64,000 nucleotides of DNA. Source: G963667675 sp963667675 (GTDB lineage Bacteria; Chloroflexota; Dehalococcoidia; Lucifugimonadales; UBA3495). Both the position numbers and the translations under genes were made by a program. The notes under the pieces are model-generated. The model saw nothing but the letters and a program-made list of their open reading frames with translations, had not been told where the DNA came from and searched no databases. The DNA is taken from the NCBI GenBank assembly GCA_963667675.1, contig OY763929.1:1-64000 (forward strand), written 5' to 3'. Shown one piece after another: positions 18,417 to 26,556 of the stretch. Position 1 is the stretch's first letter. Each line of letters begins with the position of its first letter.

Positions 18417-18908
18417 CTATAGCCTGTCCAAGTCTTCCAGGGCCTTCCTTCTCCGTTCCCGCTCGCGGGCCTTGAGCATCTCGTCGTATTTGTGCACCGC
18501 TTCCTCTTGTTCCTTGGTCTCAATTGTGCCCGGGCGCACCTCGCGTATACGGGAAACGGCTTGGTCCGGCTTGTAGCCTGCGTAGACCAGGTAGCAAGCC
18601 AGGACTGTGCCGGTGCGGCCCATGCCAGCCCTGCAGGTGACCGCCACCGGGCGTTCCCAGGTGCGGATCTCCGCTTGCATGAACATCACCATGCGCTCGA
18701 TCTGCTCCAGGCTGGGCGCGGCCCCGTCGGGCACCGGCTCGTACAGGTCAACCAGGTCGTTGGCTTCTCCGGAAATGGTCCCTTCCTGCATCCGCACTAT
18801 CGACCGGATATTCTGCAGGTTGAGGTACATCAGGTCGCGGCGGCTCGTGGGCCCCTGTGCGGCCGCCAACAGGCCGTGAATGATCCAGCCAAAGTTCAAA
18901 TATTCCAC
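18417..18908 (-). CDS. Dual-specificity/tyrosine phosphatase-like protein
   Basis: The 163-residue protein has the P-loop VTCRAGMGRTG (C92 to R98, CX5R) and an upstream EPVPDGAAP with the likely general acid Asp61. This is a compact DSP/PTP fold of the kind found as stand-alone phosphatases in bacteria. The start is a GTG with only a weak ribosome site. The C-terminus is a charged helix (KARERERRRKALEDLDRL). The substrate could be a phosphoprotein, inositol phosphate or nucleotide; nothing nearby narrows it. Confidence 0.8.
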   Translation of the reverse strand: MEYLNFGWIIHGLLAAAQGPTSRRDLMYLNLQNIRSIVRMQEGTISGEANDLVDLYEPVPDGAAPSLEQIERMVMFMQAEIRTWERPVAVTCRAGMGRTGTVLACYLVYAGYKPDQAVSRIREVRPGTIETKEQEEAVHKYDEMLKARERERRRKALEDLDRL

Positions 18909-19029
18909 TAACCAAACTTCGCTTTGCCGCGAAGGGCCAATCTACGCGCTGGTCTGGGCAACCCTCGATAAGGCCCTTAATGGCTTGCCAACGGCTTTTG
19001 GGAGTAATCCAGTCGTCGGCTAGCGTCCG

Positions 19030-19413
19030 CTACGGGACAACCGCCGTTACGTCGATCTCGATGCGGAGCGCCGGCAACGCCAGGCCGGCGACGAGGATCA
19101 ACGTGGCGGCCGGTACGAACTCGTCGGGAACGTACCTGGCTCTGGCGGCTACCAGCGCGGCAATGTCTTCGCTGTTGGTCAAGTAGACAGTCCACTTTGT
19201 CATGTGACGCATATCGCTGCCCACCGCGGCCAATGCCGCCTCGACGTTCTTGAACGCCTGCTCTATCTGCTCTGCCGGGTCTTCAGGTATGTTCCTGTCC
19301 TTGTCCATACCTACCTGGCCCGAGAGATAGGCTATATTCCCCTCTTTTACTACGTGATGATAGCCCCCGCCCGGATCGAATAAGCCGGGTGGGTTGATGC
19401 GCTCTATCGACAT
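19030..19413 (-). CDS. RidA (YjgF/UK114) family protein
   Basis: The 127-residue protein has the family features AYLSGQVGMD, a central KWTVYLTNSED and the C-terminal LPALRIEIDVTAV with the substrate-binding Arg. RidA proteins hydrolyse reactive enamine/imine intermediates, though some members act in catabolic pathways. The start at MSIERINPPG is preceded by AGGAAGGAG and is better than the upstream ATG at 19440. Confidence 0.85.
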   Translation of the reverse strand: MSIERINPPGLFDPGGGYHHVVKEGNIAYLSGQVGMDKDRNIPEDPAEQIEQAFKNVEAALAAVGSDMRHMTKWTVYLTNSEDIAALVAARARYVPDEFVPAATLILVAGLALPALRIEIDVTAVVP

Positions 19414-19744
19414 TACAACTCCTTCCTCTTCGGATTCCATACGTCACCCCGCCAGCGACGCGCCCTGCCCCGCTCGTTTACCACCACCCTTCCTTGCGAG
19501 CGGGGCAGGGCTTTTAACCGAAACCGGGGCTGGCCGTGCTCACGTGGCTTGGCAGTGACTATATGGATGCAGCCTGGCCTTGTCAAACCTTGCCCCCGGC
19601 GGAGGCGTGGCCCCGGACCACTCTCCACCTCGCCCGCGGTTTTCCCCCAGATAGAAACGGCGCCCCGGATGGTCAATTGATGCTAATTTCATTGTTATGC
19701 GGTATACTACGCTCAGGACAATATTGAGCAGTAAGGGGGCAGTC

Positions 19745-20203
19745 ATGGCTCGCATTAAACACATTGCCTTGCATACTCAGGACCCGGTCAAGACCGCGGA
19801 CTTTTACAAAGAGGTCTTCGGGATGGAGGAGATACTGCGTCAGCCCAAGGACACGGGTGAACACGGGGTCTGGCTGTCCGACGGCTACATTTTCTTTGCC
19901 ATCCTGAAGTTCGGCACCGACGACGTCCCCAACCTGGGCAATGGGCCTTCCACGGTGGAGGGCGTCCACCACATCGGGTTCTTCGTGGACGACTTGGACG
20001 AGTCCGTCGCAGCCTTCGCGGCCAACGGCGGCTCCGAGTGCCCGGGCAGCAGCCGCGTCAACCGCAAGTACAAGGGCCCCGACGGGTTGATGATAGACAT
20101 GGTGCCCTGGGCCACCCCTTATTGGGACGACATGATCAAGGCCAAGACCCAGCTCTTGCAGGCCGTGCCGGCCACCGAAGATGCGCCGGTTTCCGCCGAT
20201 TAA
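19745..20203 (+). CDS. VOC-family (glyoxalase/dioxygenase fold) protein, copy 2
   Basis: The 152-residue paralogue of 8168-8626 begins MARIKHIALHTQDP and preserves FYKEVFG, GVHHIGFFVDD and the tail TQLLQAVPATEDAPVSAD. The ATG at 19745 has an AAGGGGG ribosome site; the open frame from 19697 is upstream sequence. It is the first gene of a plus-strand block with a luciferase-like monooxygenase and two CoA-transferases, so it may act on an oxygenated or ring-opened intermediate in that pathway. Confidence 0.85.
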   Translation: MARIKHIALHTQDPVKTADFYKEVFGMEEILRQPKDTGEHGVWLSDGYIFFAILKFGTDDVPNLGNGPSTVEGVHHIGFFVDDLDESVAAFAANGGSECPGSSRVNRKYKGPDGLMIDMVPWATPYWDDMIKAKTQLLQAVPATEDAPVSAD

Positions 20204-20329
20204 TCAGCTGAGTCCCGGCCTTACTATCCCGGACCGACCCGTGACGGACGCTGGAGACCGCCTCAAGAGCTCCTCACAGAATACTATGGCTTGCCCTGGG
20301 ATTACTTCCCAGGTCGGAGGAACACGTTA

Positions 20330-21463
20330 ATGCATTGTGGAGTGATGGTCACCGGTTACAATCAGGGTGACTGGGACCGTCTTTTGTCAAATGACTACAG
20401 CCGGCCTCCCGACGTCCCCGACGTCGACAATATGGACGACACCCTGTACATGGGGGAATTGGTCGAGCCCCTGGGCTTCGACTCCATCTGGGCCACCGAA
20501 CACTACGGCTCCGCCTACTCGATGCAGCCCAACCCCCTGCAATACCTGGCTTATTGGGCCGGCCGCACCAGCCGGGTGGACGTGGGCACCGCGGTGGTCG
20601 TTGCTCCGTGGTGGAACCCGGTGCGGCTGGCCCACGAAATCTCCATGCTCGACATCCTGCTCAAGGGGCGGCGCCTGCACCTGGGCATCGGCCGCGGCAT
20701 TGCTCCCCACGAGTACGCCTCCCTGAACATCCCCATCGGGGAGTCCCACAAGTACTTCTACGACGTGGTCAGGGCCATCAAGGCCGCCGACGGCGCAGAG
20801 CGTTTCGAGTTCAAAGGCGAGGTGTACGACATTCCCCCCACCACCATCCGGCCCCAGGCAAGGCATAAGGGCGACCTGACCAAGAACATCAAGGTGGCCT
20901 TCACCACCGAGGCGTCGGCAAGGTTGGCCGCCCAGAACGGCCTTGGCCAGATGTTCATCGCCGACGATGACGCCGACCAGATGCTTACCAAGGTGCGCAG
21001 GTTTAACGGAATTCGAAAGGAGCTTGGCCTGCCGCCCGACCAGCCTACAACGCTTCTTTGGATGTACTGCGCCGAGACCCCGGAGGAGGCGGAAGAGGGT
21101 TGGACCTATTTCCATAACCAGCTCTCCGCAGCCCAGCATCACTATTTCGAATGGAACAACCCCGGCTTCCAGGGCATATCCGGTTACGAAGAATACCTCA
21201 AGCGCCAGACTGCCGACGTGGGATCTGCCGACAGGAATCTCGCCGCCCGCAAGGCCACCCAGCCCATCGGCACTCCTGACGAAATTATCCAAAGGCTCAA
21301 GACCCTGCAGAAGAACATCAGCATGGAAAAGATCGTCGTCCACATGATGTACGGCGGGATGCCCAGGGACAAGGCGGAAAAAAGCCTGAGGCTCTTTGCC
21401 GAGAAGGTCCTCCCGGAAGTCCAGGCCATGCCCACTCCGGTCAACCCCGAATCCCTTGGCTGA
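20330..21463 (+). CDS. Luciferase-like (LLM class) flavin-dependent monooxygenase
   Basis: The 377-residue protein has PLGFDSIWATEHYG, RVDVGTAVVVAPWWNPVRLA and GRRLHLGIGRGIAPHEYA, typical of flavin- or F420-dependent LLM enzymes. The start MHCGVMV at 20330 is chosen because GGAGGAACAC precedes it; an alternative TTG at 20291 lacks a ribosome site. It lies between the VOC gene and the two CoA-transferases. The context suggests oxygenation followed by CoA activation of a carboxylic acid. Confidence 0.85.
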   Translation: MHCGVMVTGYNQGDWDRLLSNDYSRPPDVPDVDNMDDTLYMGELVEPLGFDSIWATEHYGSAYSMQPNPLQYLAYWAGRTSRVDVGTAVVVAPWWNPVRLAHEISMLDILLKGRRLHLGIGRGIAPHEYASLNIPIGESHKYFYDVVRAIKAADGAERFEFKGEVYDIPPTTIRPQARHKGDLTKNIKVAFTTEASARLAAQNGLGQMFIADDDADQMLTKVRRFNGIRKELGLPPDQPTTLLWMYCAETPEEAEEGWTYFHNQLSAAQHHYFEWNNPGFQGISGYEEYLKRQTADVGSADRNLAARKATQPIGTPDEIIQRLKTLQKNISMEKIVVHMMYGGMPRDKAEKSLRLFAEKVLPEVQAMPTPVNPESLG

Positions 21464-21600
21464 GCCTGTCCGTCGAACAACACCAACGCCAGTTTGCCGA
21501 ACCGGTTCTCCGCTAGTGGGACAACCTCTCGGCCCGACTACCAACCGGAACAGCCTCGCCCCACAACTCCTTGCCGTTAAACAGGGACCATTAGTCATTC

Positions 21601-22824
21601 ATGCCTGACCAAGCCCTGTCCCACATAAGGGTCCTCGACTTCACCCAGCATCTGGCCGGCCCCTATTGCACCAAGCTGATGGCCGACCAGGGGGCCGACG
21701 TCATCAAGGTGGAGCGGCCCGGTATTGGTGATGTGGCCCGAAGGTTAGGCCCATTTCCCGGCGATGCTCCCCATCCCGAAAAAAGCGGCCTGTTCCTCCA
21801 CCTGAACACCAACAAGCGCGGCATAACCCTGGACCTCGCTACTGAGCCAGGCCGCGACATCGCCCGCCAACTGGTCGCGGAGGCCGACCTCGTCGTGGAA
21901 AGCTTCCGGCCCGGGATCATGGCGTCCTTCGGCCTGGACTATCCGGCCCTGAAGGCCGTCAACCCTGACCTGGTTATGACCTCCATTTCCAACTTCGGCC
22001 AGACGGGCCCCTACCGTGACTACCGCGGCTCGGACATCATCTTCTATGCCATGGGCGGTGAGATGTCCGCAACGGGGCTGCCTGAACGAGAGCCCCTGAA
22101 GCTCGGGCCCAACGCCACCCTGTACCAGGCGGGCGCCGCCGCGGCCGTGGCCACCATGGGCGCCCTTTTCCTGTCCTGCAACCCCGACGACGGCCAACCC
22201 ATCGGCCAGCACGTGGATGTCTCCATCATGGAGACCCAGCTTTCGTCCGTGGACAGGCGGATGACCGCCCTCCTTGCTTACCAATACGCCGGCAAGATCA
22301 CCGGTCGGGAAGACTGGGGATTCGCCGGCTACCCCCACGGGGTTTTTCCCTGCCTGGACGGGTACTTCGCCATCACCGGAGCCGGGGTTTACTTTTCCAG
22401 GACAGTGGAGATGATCGGCTCTCCCGAAGCCCTGCAAGACCCCAAATTTCACTCCCTGGAAGCCCAGACTGACCCGGGGCTCCAGGAAGAGTTCGAGGAA
22501 GTGTTCTACCCCTGGATCTTGTCCAGGACTAAACTAGAGGTCTGGGAAGCCGCCCAGAAAGCCCATGTGCTGGGCGCGCCGTTGAACACCATGGAAGAGG
22601 TGTTCAACATGCCCTTCTTCGACGAACGCGGCTCATTCGCCCAGGTCGATCATCCTGAAGCCGGCCCCATAACCCAGCCGGGCAGGCCCTTTGTCATGAA
22701 CGAGACCCCCTGGGCCTTGCGAAGGCCCGCGCCGTTGTTGGGCCAGCACAACCAAGAGGTGCTGACCGACTTGGGGTACACACCCGCGGATATCGCCTCC
22801 CTCCGGCAGTCCGGGGTGATTTAG
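21601..22824 (+). CDS. CaiB/BaiF class III CoA-transferase, catalytic Asp apparently missing
   Basis: The 407-residue protein has class III features HIRVLDFTQHLAGPYCTKLMAD, GADVIKVERP, LNTNKRGITLDL and TGPYRDYRGSD. In the block that normally carries the catalytic Asp (GDxxAG, as in the neighbour at 22836) it reads TLYQAG, placing Leu174 at the Asp position. It may therefore be a non-catalytic subunit that pairs with the downstream protein, 11 bp away. Two-subunit class III transferases are known (for example BbsEF). The alignment was made by eye, so the missing residue should be treated as probable. Confidence 0.85.
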   Translation: MPDQALSHIRVLDFTQHLAGPYCTKLMADQGADVIKVERPGIGDVARRLGPFPGDAPHPEKSGLFLHLNTNKRGITLDLATEPGRDIARQLVAEADLVVESFRPGIMASFGLDYPALKAVNPDLVMTSISNFGQTGPYRDYRGSDIIFYAMGGEMSATGLPEREPLKLGPNATLYQAGAAAAVATMGALFLSCNPDDGQPIGQHVDVSIMETQLSSVDRRMTALLAYQYAGKITGREDWGFAGYPHGVFPCLDGYFAITGAGVYFSRTVEMIGSPEALQDPKFHSLEAQTDPGLQEEFEEVFYPWILSRTKLEVWEAAQKAHVLGAPLNTMEEVFNMPFFDERGSFAQVDHPEAGPITQPGRPFVMNETPWALRRPAPLLGQHNQEVLTDLGYTPADIASLRQSGVI

Positions 22825-22835
22825 GGGGCTTACCG

Positions 22836-24137
22836 ATGCCAAGACTGCCGCTGCAAGGCATAAGGGCGTTGGAGTTCGGCGTCGTCTGGGCGGGACCCTA
22901 TTGCGGCATGTTCTTGGCCGGGCTGGGCGCAGAGGTAATCAGGGTAGAGTCCCTCAAGGCGTTCGTTCCCTTAACCAGGAGCCGGGGCCGCACCCCGCGT
23001 CCCAGCGAGCCGGACCCGAAAGCGTTGGTGTCGCCCTTATACGCCGCCCCGGAGGGCATGCCGGGTGCGCGGCCTTGGAACCAGATGCCCCTTTTCAACC
23101 CCCACGCCACCAATAAGCTGGGCATGACCGTCGACCTGCTCCTGCCCAAAGGCCAGGAAGTCCTCCGGCGCTTGATTGCCGTCACCGACGTCGTCTTCGA
23201 GAATAGTCCAACCCAGACCATGGACAAGCTGGGCATCTCCTATGAGAAGTTAAAATCGATTAACCCGTCTATCATCATGCTGCGGATGCCCGCCTACGCC
23301 AACAGCGGCCACTACCGGAATCACCGGGCTTTCGGCTTCCACATAGAGAGCATGGCGGGACATGTGCTTCAACGGGGCTATGCCGACATGGACCCGTCGA
23401 CCCTCACCAATACGTTGATGGGCGACGCCTCGGCCGGCACCCAGGCTGCCTTCGCCGTGCTGGCCGCCCTGCACTACCGCCGGCGCACCGGCAAGGGACA
23501 GTTGATTGAGGTCTCCCAGGCCGAGGCCCTGATTCCTCTGGAAGGCGAGGCATTCATGGACTACACCATGAATGGGCGCAACGCTTCCACCCTGGGCAAC
23601 CGGCATCCCTCCGCCATCCAGGGCTGCTACCCCTGCCGCGGTGACGACCGGTGGGTCTGCATCACCGTCACCGGCGATGATGACTGGCGCAAGCTGTGCC
23701 AGGCCATGGGCGACCCCGAGTGGTGCGAGCAAGATGGGTTCGGCAGTCCGGCTGAGCGCTATAGTCGCCACGACGAGATTGACGAAAAAATCAGCCTCTG
23801 GACCCGTTCACGGGAGCCCTATGAAATAATGTCGCTGCTGCAAGAAGCGGGAGTGGCCGCGGGGCCGGTGATGGACCCGCGAGACGTTTTCGCCGATCCC
23901 CACGTGAGCCGCCGCGGGGTGTTCGAAGAGGCCTTTCAAGAGGACACCGGCGCCCATCTCTACCCTGGCGCGCCGTACAAGATGTCCGAGACCCCCTCCA
24001 CGATCCGCCGCGGGCCCGTCAGGCTGGGTGAAGACAACGAATACGTATACCAGGACCTGTTGGGCTACACCCCCGAAGAATATGCCGCCCTGGAGGAAGA
24101 GGGCCACGTCGGCATGGACTACCGCCCCGACCCGTAG
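22836..24137 (+). CDS. CaiB/BaiF class III CoA-transferase (catalytic Asp present)
   Basis: The 433-residue protein has RALEFGVVWAGPYCGMFLAG, GAEVIRVESL and LMGDASAGTQAAFAVLAALHYRR, with Asp197 in the catalytic position. It transfers CoA between a donor acyl-CoA and a carboxylic acid. GGGGG lies 9 nt upstream of the ATG. The 11-bp gap to the preceding homologue means one transcript and possibly one enzyme complex. A 60-residue region after residue 45 (RSRGRTPRPSEPDPK) is an insertion relative to short family members. Confidence 0.88.
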   Translation: MPRLPLQGIRALEFGVVWAGPYCGMFLAGLGAEVIRVESLKAFVPLTRSRGRTPRPSEPDPKALVSPLYAAPEGMPGARPWNQMPLFNPHATNKLGMTVDLLLPKGQEVLRRLIAVTDVVFENSPTQTMDKLGISYEKLKSINPSIIMLRMPAYANSGHYRNHRAFGFHIESMAGHVLQRGYADMDPSTLTNTLMGDASAGTQAAFAVLAALHYRRRTGKGQLIEVSQAEALIPLEGEAFMDYTMNGRNASTLGNRHPSAIQGCYPCRGDDRWVCITVTGDDDWRKLCQAMGDPEWCEQDGFGSPAERYSRHDEIDEKISLWTRSREPYEIMSLLQEAGVAAGPVMDPRDVFADPHVSRRGVFEEAFQEDTGAHLYPGAPYKMSETPSTIRRGPVRLGEDNEYVYQDLLGYTPEEYAALEEEGHVGMDYRPDP

Positions 24138-24187
24138 AGGAACCGCAGAGAGCGACGTGGTTGGGGCAAGTACGGCGGCGGCCTGGT

Positions 24188-24523
24188 CAGCCCGTCCCTT
24201 CGCCCTGGTACGGTCCTGAGGCAGGGCAGCCCGTCCGTTCGTCCCAGTCCGGTCCTGGGGCAGGGCAGCCCGTCCGTTCGTCCCAGTCCGGTCCTGAGGC
24301 AGGGCAGCCCGTCAGTTCGTCCCAGTGCGCTCCTGAGGCAGGGCAGCCCGTCCGTTCGTCCCAGTGCGCTCCTGAGGCAGGGCAGCCCGTCCGTTCGTCC
24401 TAGTGCGGTCCTGAGGCAGGGTGGCCCGTCCGTTCGTCCCAGTGCGGTCCTGAATCAGGGCAGCCCGTCGGTTCGTCCTAGCGCGGTCCTGAGGCAGGAC
24501 AGCCCGTCCGTTCGTCCTGAGGG
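24188..24523. repeat. 39-bp tandem repeat, nine phased units
   Basis: Units begin at 24188, 24227, 24266, 24305, 24344, 24383, 24422, 24461 and 24500, exactly 39 bp apart with no indels. The core is CAGCCCGTCCGTTCGTCC, then AGTGCGGTCCTGAGGCAGGG. Units differ by a few substitutions. The array fills the convergent gap between the CoA-transferase (ends 24137) and the esterase (ends 24598). The plus frame is open over the first five and a half units but closes at 24403, so the array is not a conserved coding sequence. The remaining 24524-24597 shows nothing else. Confidence 0.95.
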
Positions 24524-24597
24524 AAATCGAAGGGGGAATAGACGGGCGGGGGAGGTTGGGGCCTACCGCGGAGCATCGGTGGAACTTCTACGGGGGC

Positions 24598-25491
24598 CTA
24601 GCCGGTGTGCTTGCGGATGAATTCCCCCACTCGCTCGATGGCCTGCTGGCCTTCGGGCAACACGGCGGCGAATTGGTGCCACACGTGGGGCATGTCGTCC
24701 CAAATCTCCACCTCCACTTCCACGCCCGCCTTCTTTGCCCTCTCGGCCAGCACGGTGGTGTCGCTCACCAGGCACTCAATAGAACCCACGTGCAGCAGCA
24801 GCGGCGGCAGCCCGCTGAGATCGGCGTGGATGGGAGACGCCAACGGCGTCTTGGGGTCTTTGCCCCGCAGATAGGCCCCGGCAAACCGGTGGATCCCCTC
24901 CCGGTTTACCATTGGGTCCTTGTCCGCATTTGTGGTGAACGACTCACCGGCGCCCTCCATGTCGGCCCACGCCGAGAGTCCGACCCCTGCCGCGGGCAGA
25001 GGCTCTCCCAGGTACCTCAGGGCCACCATTGTCGAGACCATCAGGCCTCCCCCCGCCGAGTCGCCGCCGATGGCGACCCTCTTGGGGTCTATCCCCTGGC
25101 CCAGCAGCCAGCGGTAGGCCGCAACGGCGTCCTCCACCGGGGCCGGGAACGAAAACTCCGGCGCCAGCCGGTAGTCCAGCGCCAGCACGCGAGATCCCGC
25201 AGCGCGGGAGATTCGGGACAGCATTTCCCGGTGGGACCTGATTGACCCGATGACGAATCCACCGCCGTGGAAATACAGCAGCGTGCCCCCGTTTTCCGCT
25301 CCCGGGGCGGTGATCCACTCCGCCGCCACGCCGCCGGCGGCCACTTTTTCGGTGCGGACGTCGTCGTCGACTGGAAACGACTCCGTCATCGCCTCGTACC
25401 TTTGCCGCCCTTCTTCCGGCGTCCTCGGCGGGTTCGCGGCCCGTTCCCTCAATCCCTGTATGATTTTGTCCAGTTGCGGACTTCCTGCCAT
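24598..25491 (-). CDS. Alpha/beta-hydrolase, hormone-sensitive-lipase family esterase
   Basis: The 297-residue enzyme has the oxyanion motif HGGG (75-78), nucleophile GDSAGG (Ser145), an acidic residue in GSIECLVSD and catalytic His269 in DDMPHVWHQF. It hydrolyses carboxylic esters. The ATG at 25491 has GGGGG at proper distance; the GTG at 25497 overlaps that site and is less likely. It lies at the downstream end of the second DUF1800 block, 142 bp after the sensor-type gene. Confidence 0.88.
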   Translation of the reverse strand: MAGSPQLDKIIQGLRERAANPPRTPEEGRQRYEAMTESFPVDDDVRTEKVAAGGVAAEWITAPGAENGGTLLYFHGGGFVIGSIRSHREMLSRISRAAGSRVLALDYRLAPEFSFPAPVEDAVAAYRWLLGQGIDPKRVAIGGDSAGGGLMVSTMVALRYLGEPLPAAGVGLSAWADMEGAGESFTTNADKDPMVNREGIHRFAGAYLRGKDPKTPLASPIHADLSGLPPLLLHVGSIECLVSDTTVLAERAKKAGVEVEVEIWDDMPHVWHQFAAVLPEGQQAIERVGEFIRKHTG

Positions 25492-25633
25492 GGGCACCCC
25501 CGTTATATTCCGTCCAGCGGCTTAGGCGCCGACCGGCCGCCCCGGAGCGGCTTCCCTCCGACTGGGTCGCTCAACCCACTAAATTTGCCTGGCTGCCGGT
25601 CTCCTCACTTCAGGCTCGCCGGTATGCCGTAGA

Positions 25634-26365
25634 TCAGTTCCTTGAAAGCTGGTCGCCGACGAACGGCGCCACGGCTTCCTTGACGCTTTGGGATAGGTTC
25701 CTGACGGCCGATGCGACGTCGGCGGGTATGCTGACCCTGGGGAACAGGATGAGAAAGAAAGCCTCTCCATTGGTAAGGACCCCTCCGAATCCCAGCGCCG
25801 ACTTGACCCCGAATGCCGCCACAAAGGCCTCCTGTCCTGGAACATAGGGACTGCCCAGGGCCTCGGGTACGTAGAATGTGTCCAGCGTCTGTGTCGACAG
25901 TTCTTGCATTCCCGCCGAGTCGGGCTGTCCCAGCAATTCGAGGTCTATGCCGAATTGCTCGAACAGCCTGTTGAGCATCGGTATTCCCGCCATCACCCCG
26001 GAATCGACGATGGGCATGGACTTCCTGCGCCTGGTCAAAGCTTCCAGGTCGGCCACGCTGGCCAGCAGGGTCAAGCACGGCAGGACGGAATCGGGAGGAG
26101 GGTTGGAGCCCGGCCCCGAGTAGGCCATGAGGAAACCCCGGACGTAGGTCTGCAGCTCGAAGTCCAGCTTGTTATAGGGATGGACCTTGAAGAACCGGAT
26201 CATTGCGTTGACCGTGTTGCCGTCCGAGTCCGTGAGATTCTCGAACAGGAAACGTACGACTTTGCCGGCGGCGTCCTGCAGGCTGGTGGCGTCGGCGGCC
26301 GCGCCCCGTAGCTCCCTGCCGCAGGCGGCTACGTCAGATTCCGTCAGCTTGGCGAATTCGTACAT
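25634..26365 (-). CDS. Stand-alone sensor-type domain protein (function unknown), copy 2
   Basis: The 243-residue protein is a paralogue of 4416-5189 (MYEFAKLTESDV, VRFLFENLTD, FFKVHPYNKLDFELQ, GIPMLNRLFEQFGIDL, FYVPEALGSP, GFGGVLTNGEAFFLILFP). It has no output domain, signal peptide or transmembrane segment. A strong terminator at 26498-26522 separates it from the NHL gene, so it is transcribed separately. Having a copy in two catabolic clusters suggests a shared accessory or sensing role. Function unknown. Confidence 0.65.
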   Translation of the reverse strand: MYEFAKLTESDVAACGRELRGAAADATSLQDAAGKVVRFLFENLTDSDGNTVNAMIRFFKVHPYNKLDFELQTYVRGFLMAYSGPGSNPPPDSVLPCLTLLASVADLEALTRRRKSMPIVDSGVMAGIPMLNRLFEQFGIDLELLGQPDSAGMQELSTQTLDTFYVPEALGSPYVPGQEAFVAAFGVKSALGFGGVLTNGEAFFLILFPRVSIPADVASAVRNLSQSVKEAVAPFVGDQLSRN

Positions 26366-26497
26366 CCGCTCCCCTCTCTTTCAGCAATGCCGGCTTGTCT
26401 TGGGCGCCGGCGTTGATTCGTTGCCGCCCTTTAGGCTTCCCGGCCAAAGACCGACGTTTCCCGAATCAAAAACTGGCGTTGCCCGAATAATACAACA

Positions 26498-26522
26498 ACC
26501 GCCCCGTTTTCGCCGGGGCGGT
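26498..26522 (-). terminator. Intrinsic terminator after the second NHL gene
   Basis: A perfect 9-bp stem (ACCGCCCCG/CGGGGCGGT) with a 7-nt loop is followed on the minus strand by TTGTTGTATTATT. It lies 34 bp past the stop codon at 26557. Confidence 0.75.
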
Positions 26523-26556
26523 CAGTGTGCCTTTGACCCGTAAACGGGTGATTCAC

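Noticed and set aside
20387..21598. 403-residue antisense frame over the luciferase-like gene
   Set aside because: No family resemblance and no ribosome site; the sense gene has clear LLM motifs.
24161..24403. Open reading frame through the 39-bp repeats, encoding a 13-residue repeat peptide
   Set aside because: The unit is 39 bp, so frames stay open by chance across the array. The frame closes at unit six, lacks a ribosome site and would code only low-complexity sequence.
24188..24523. CRISPR array
   Set aside because: Units are directly adjacent with no unique spacers, the whole 39 bp is repeated, and no cas gene is present.
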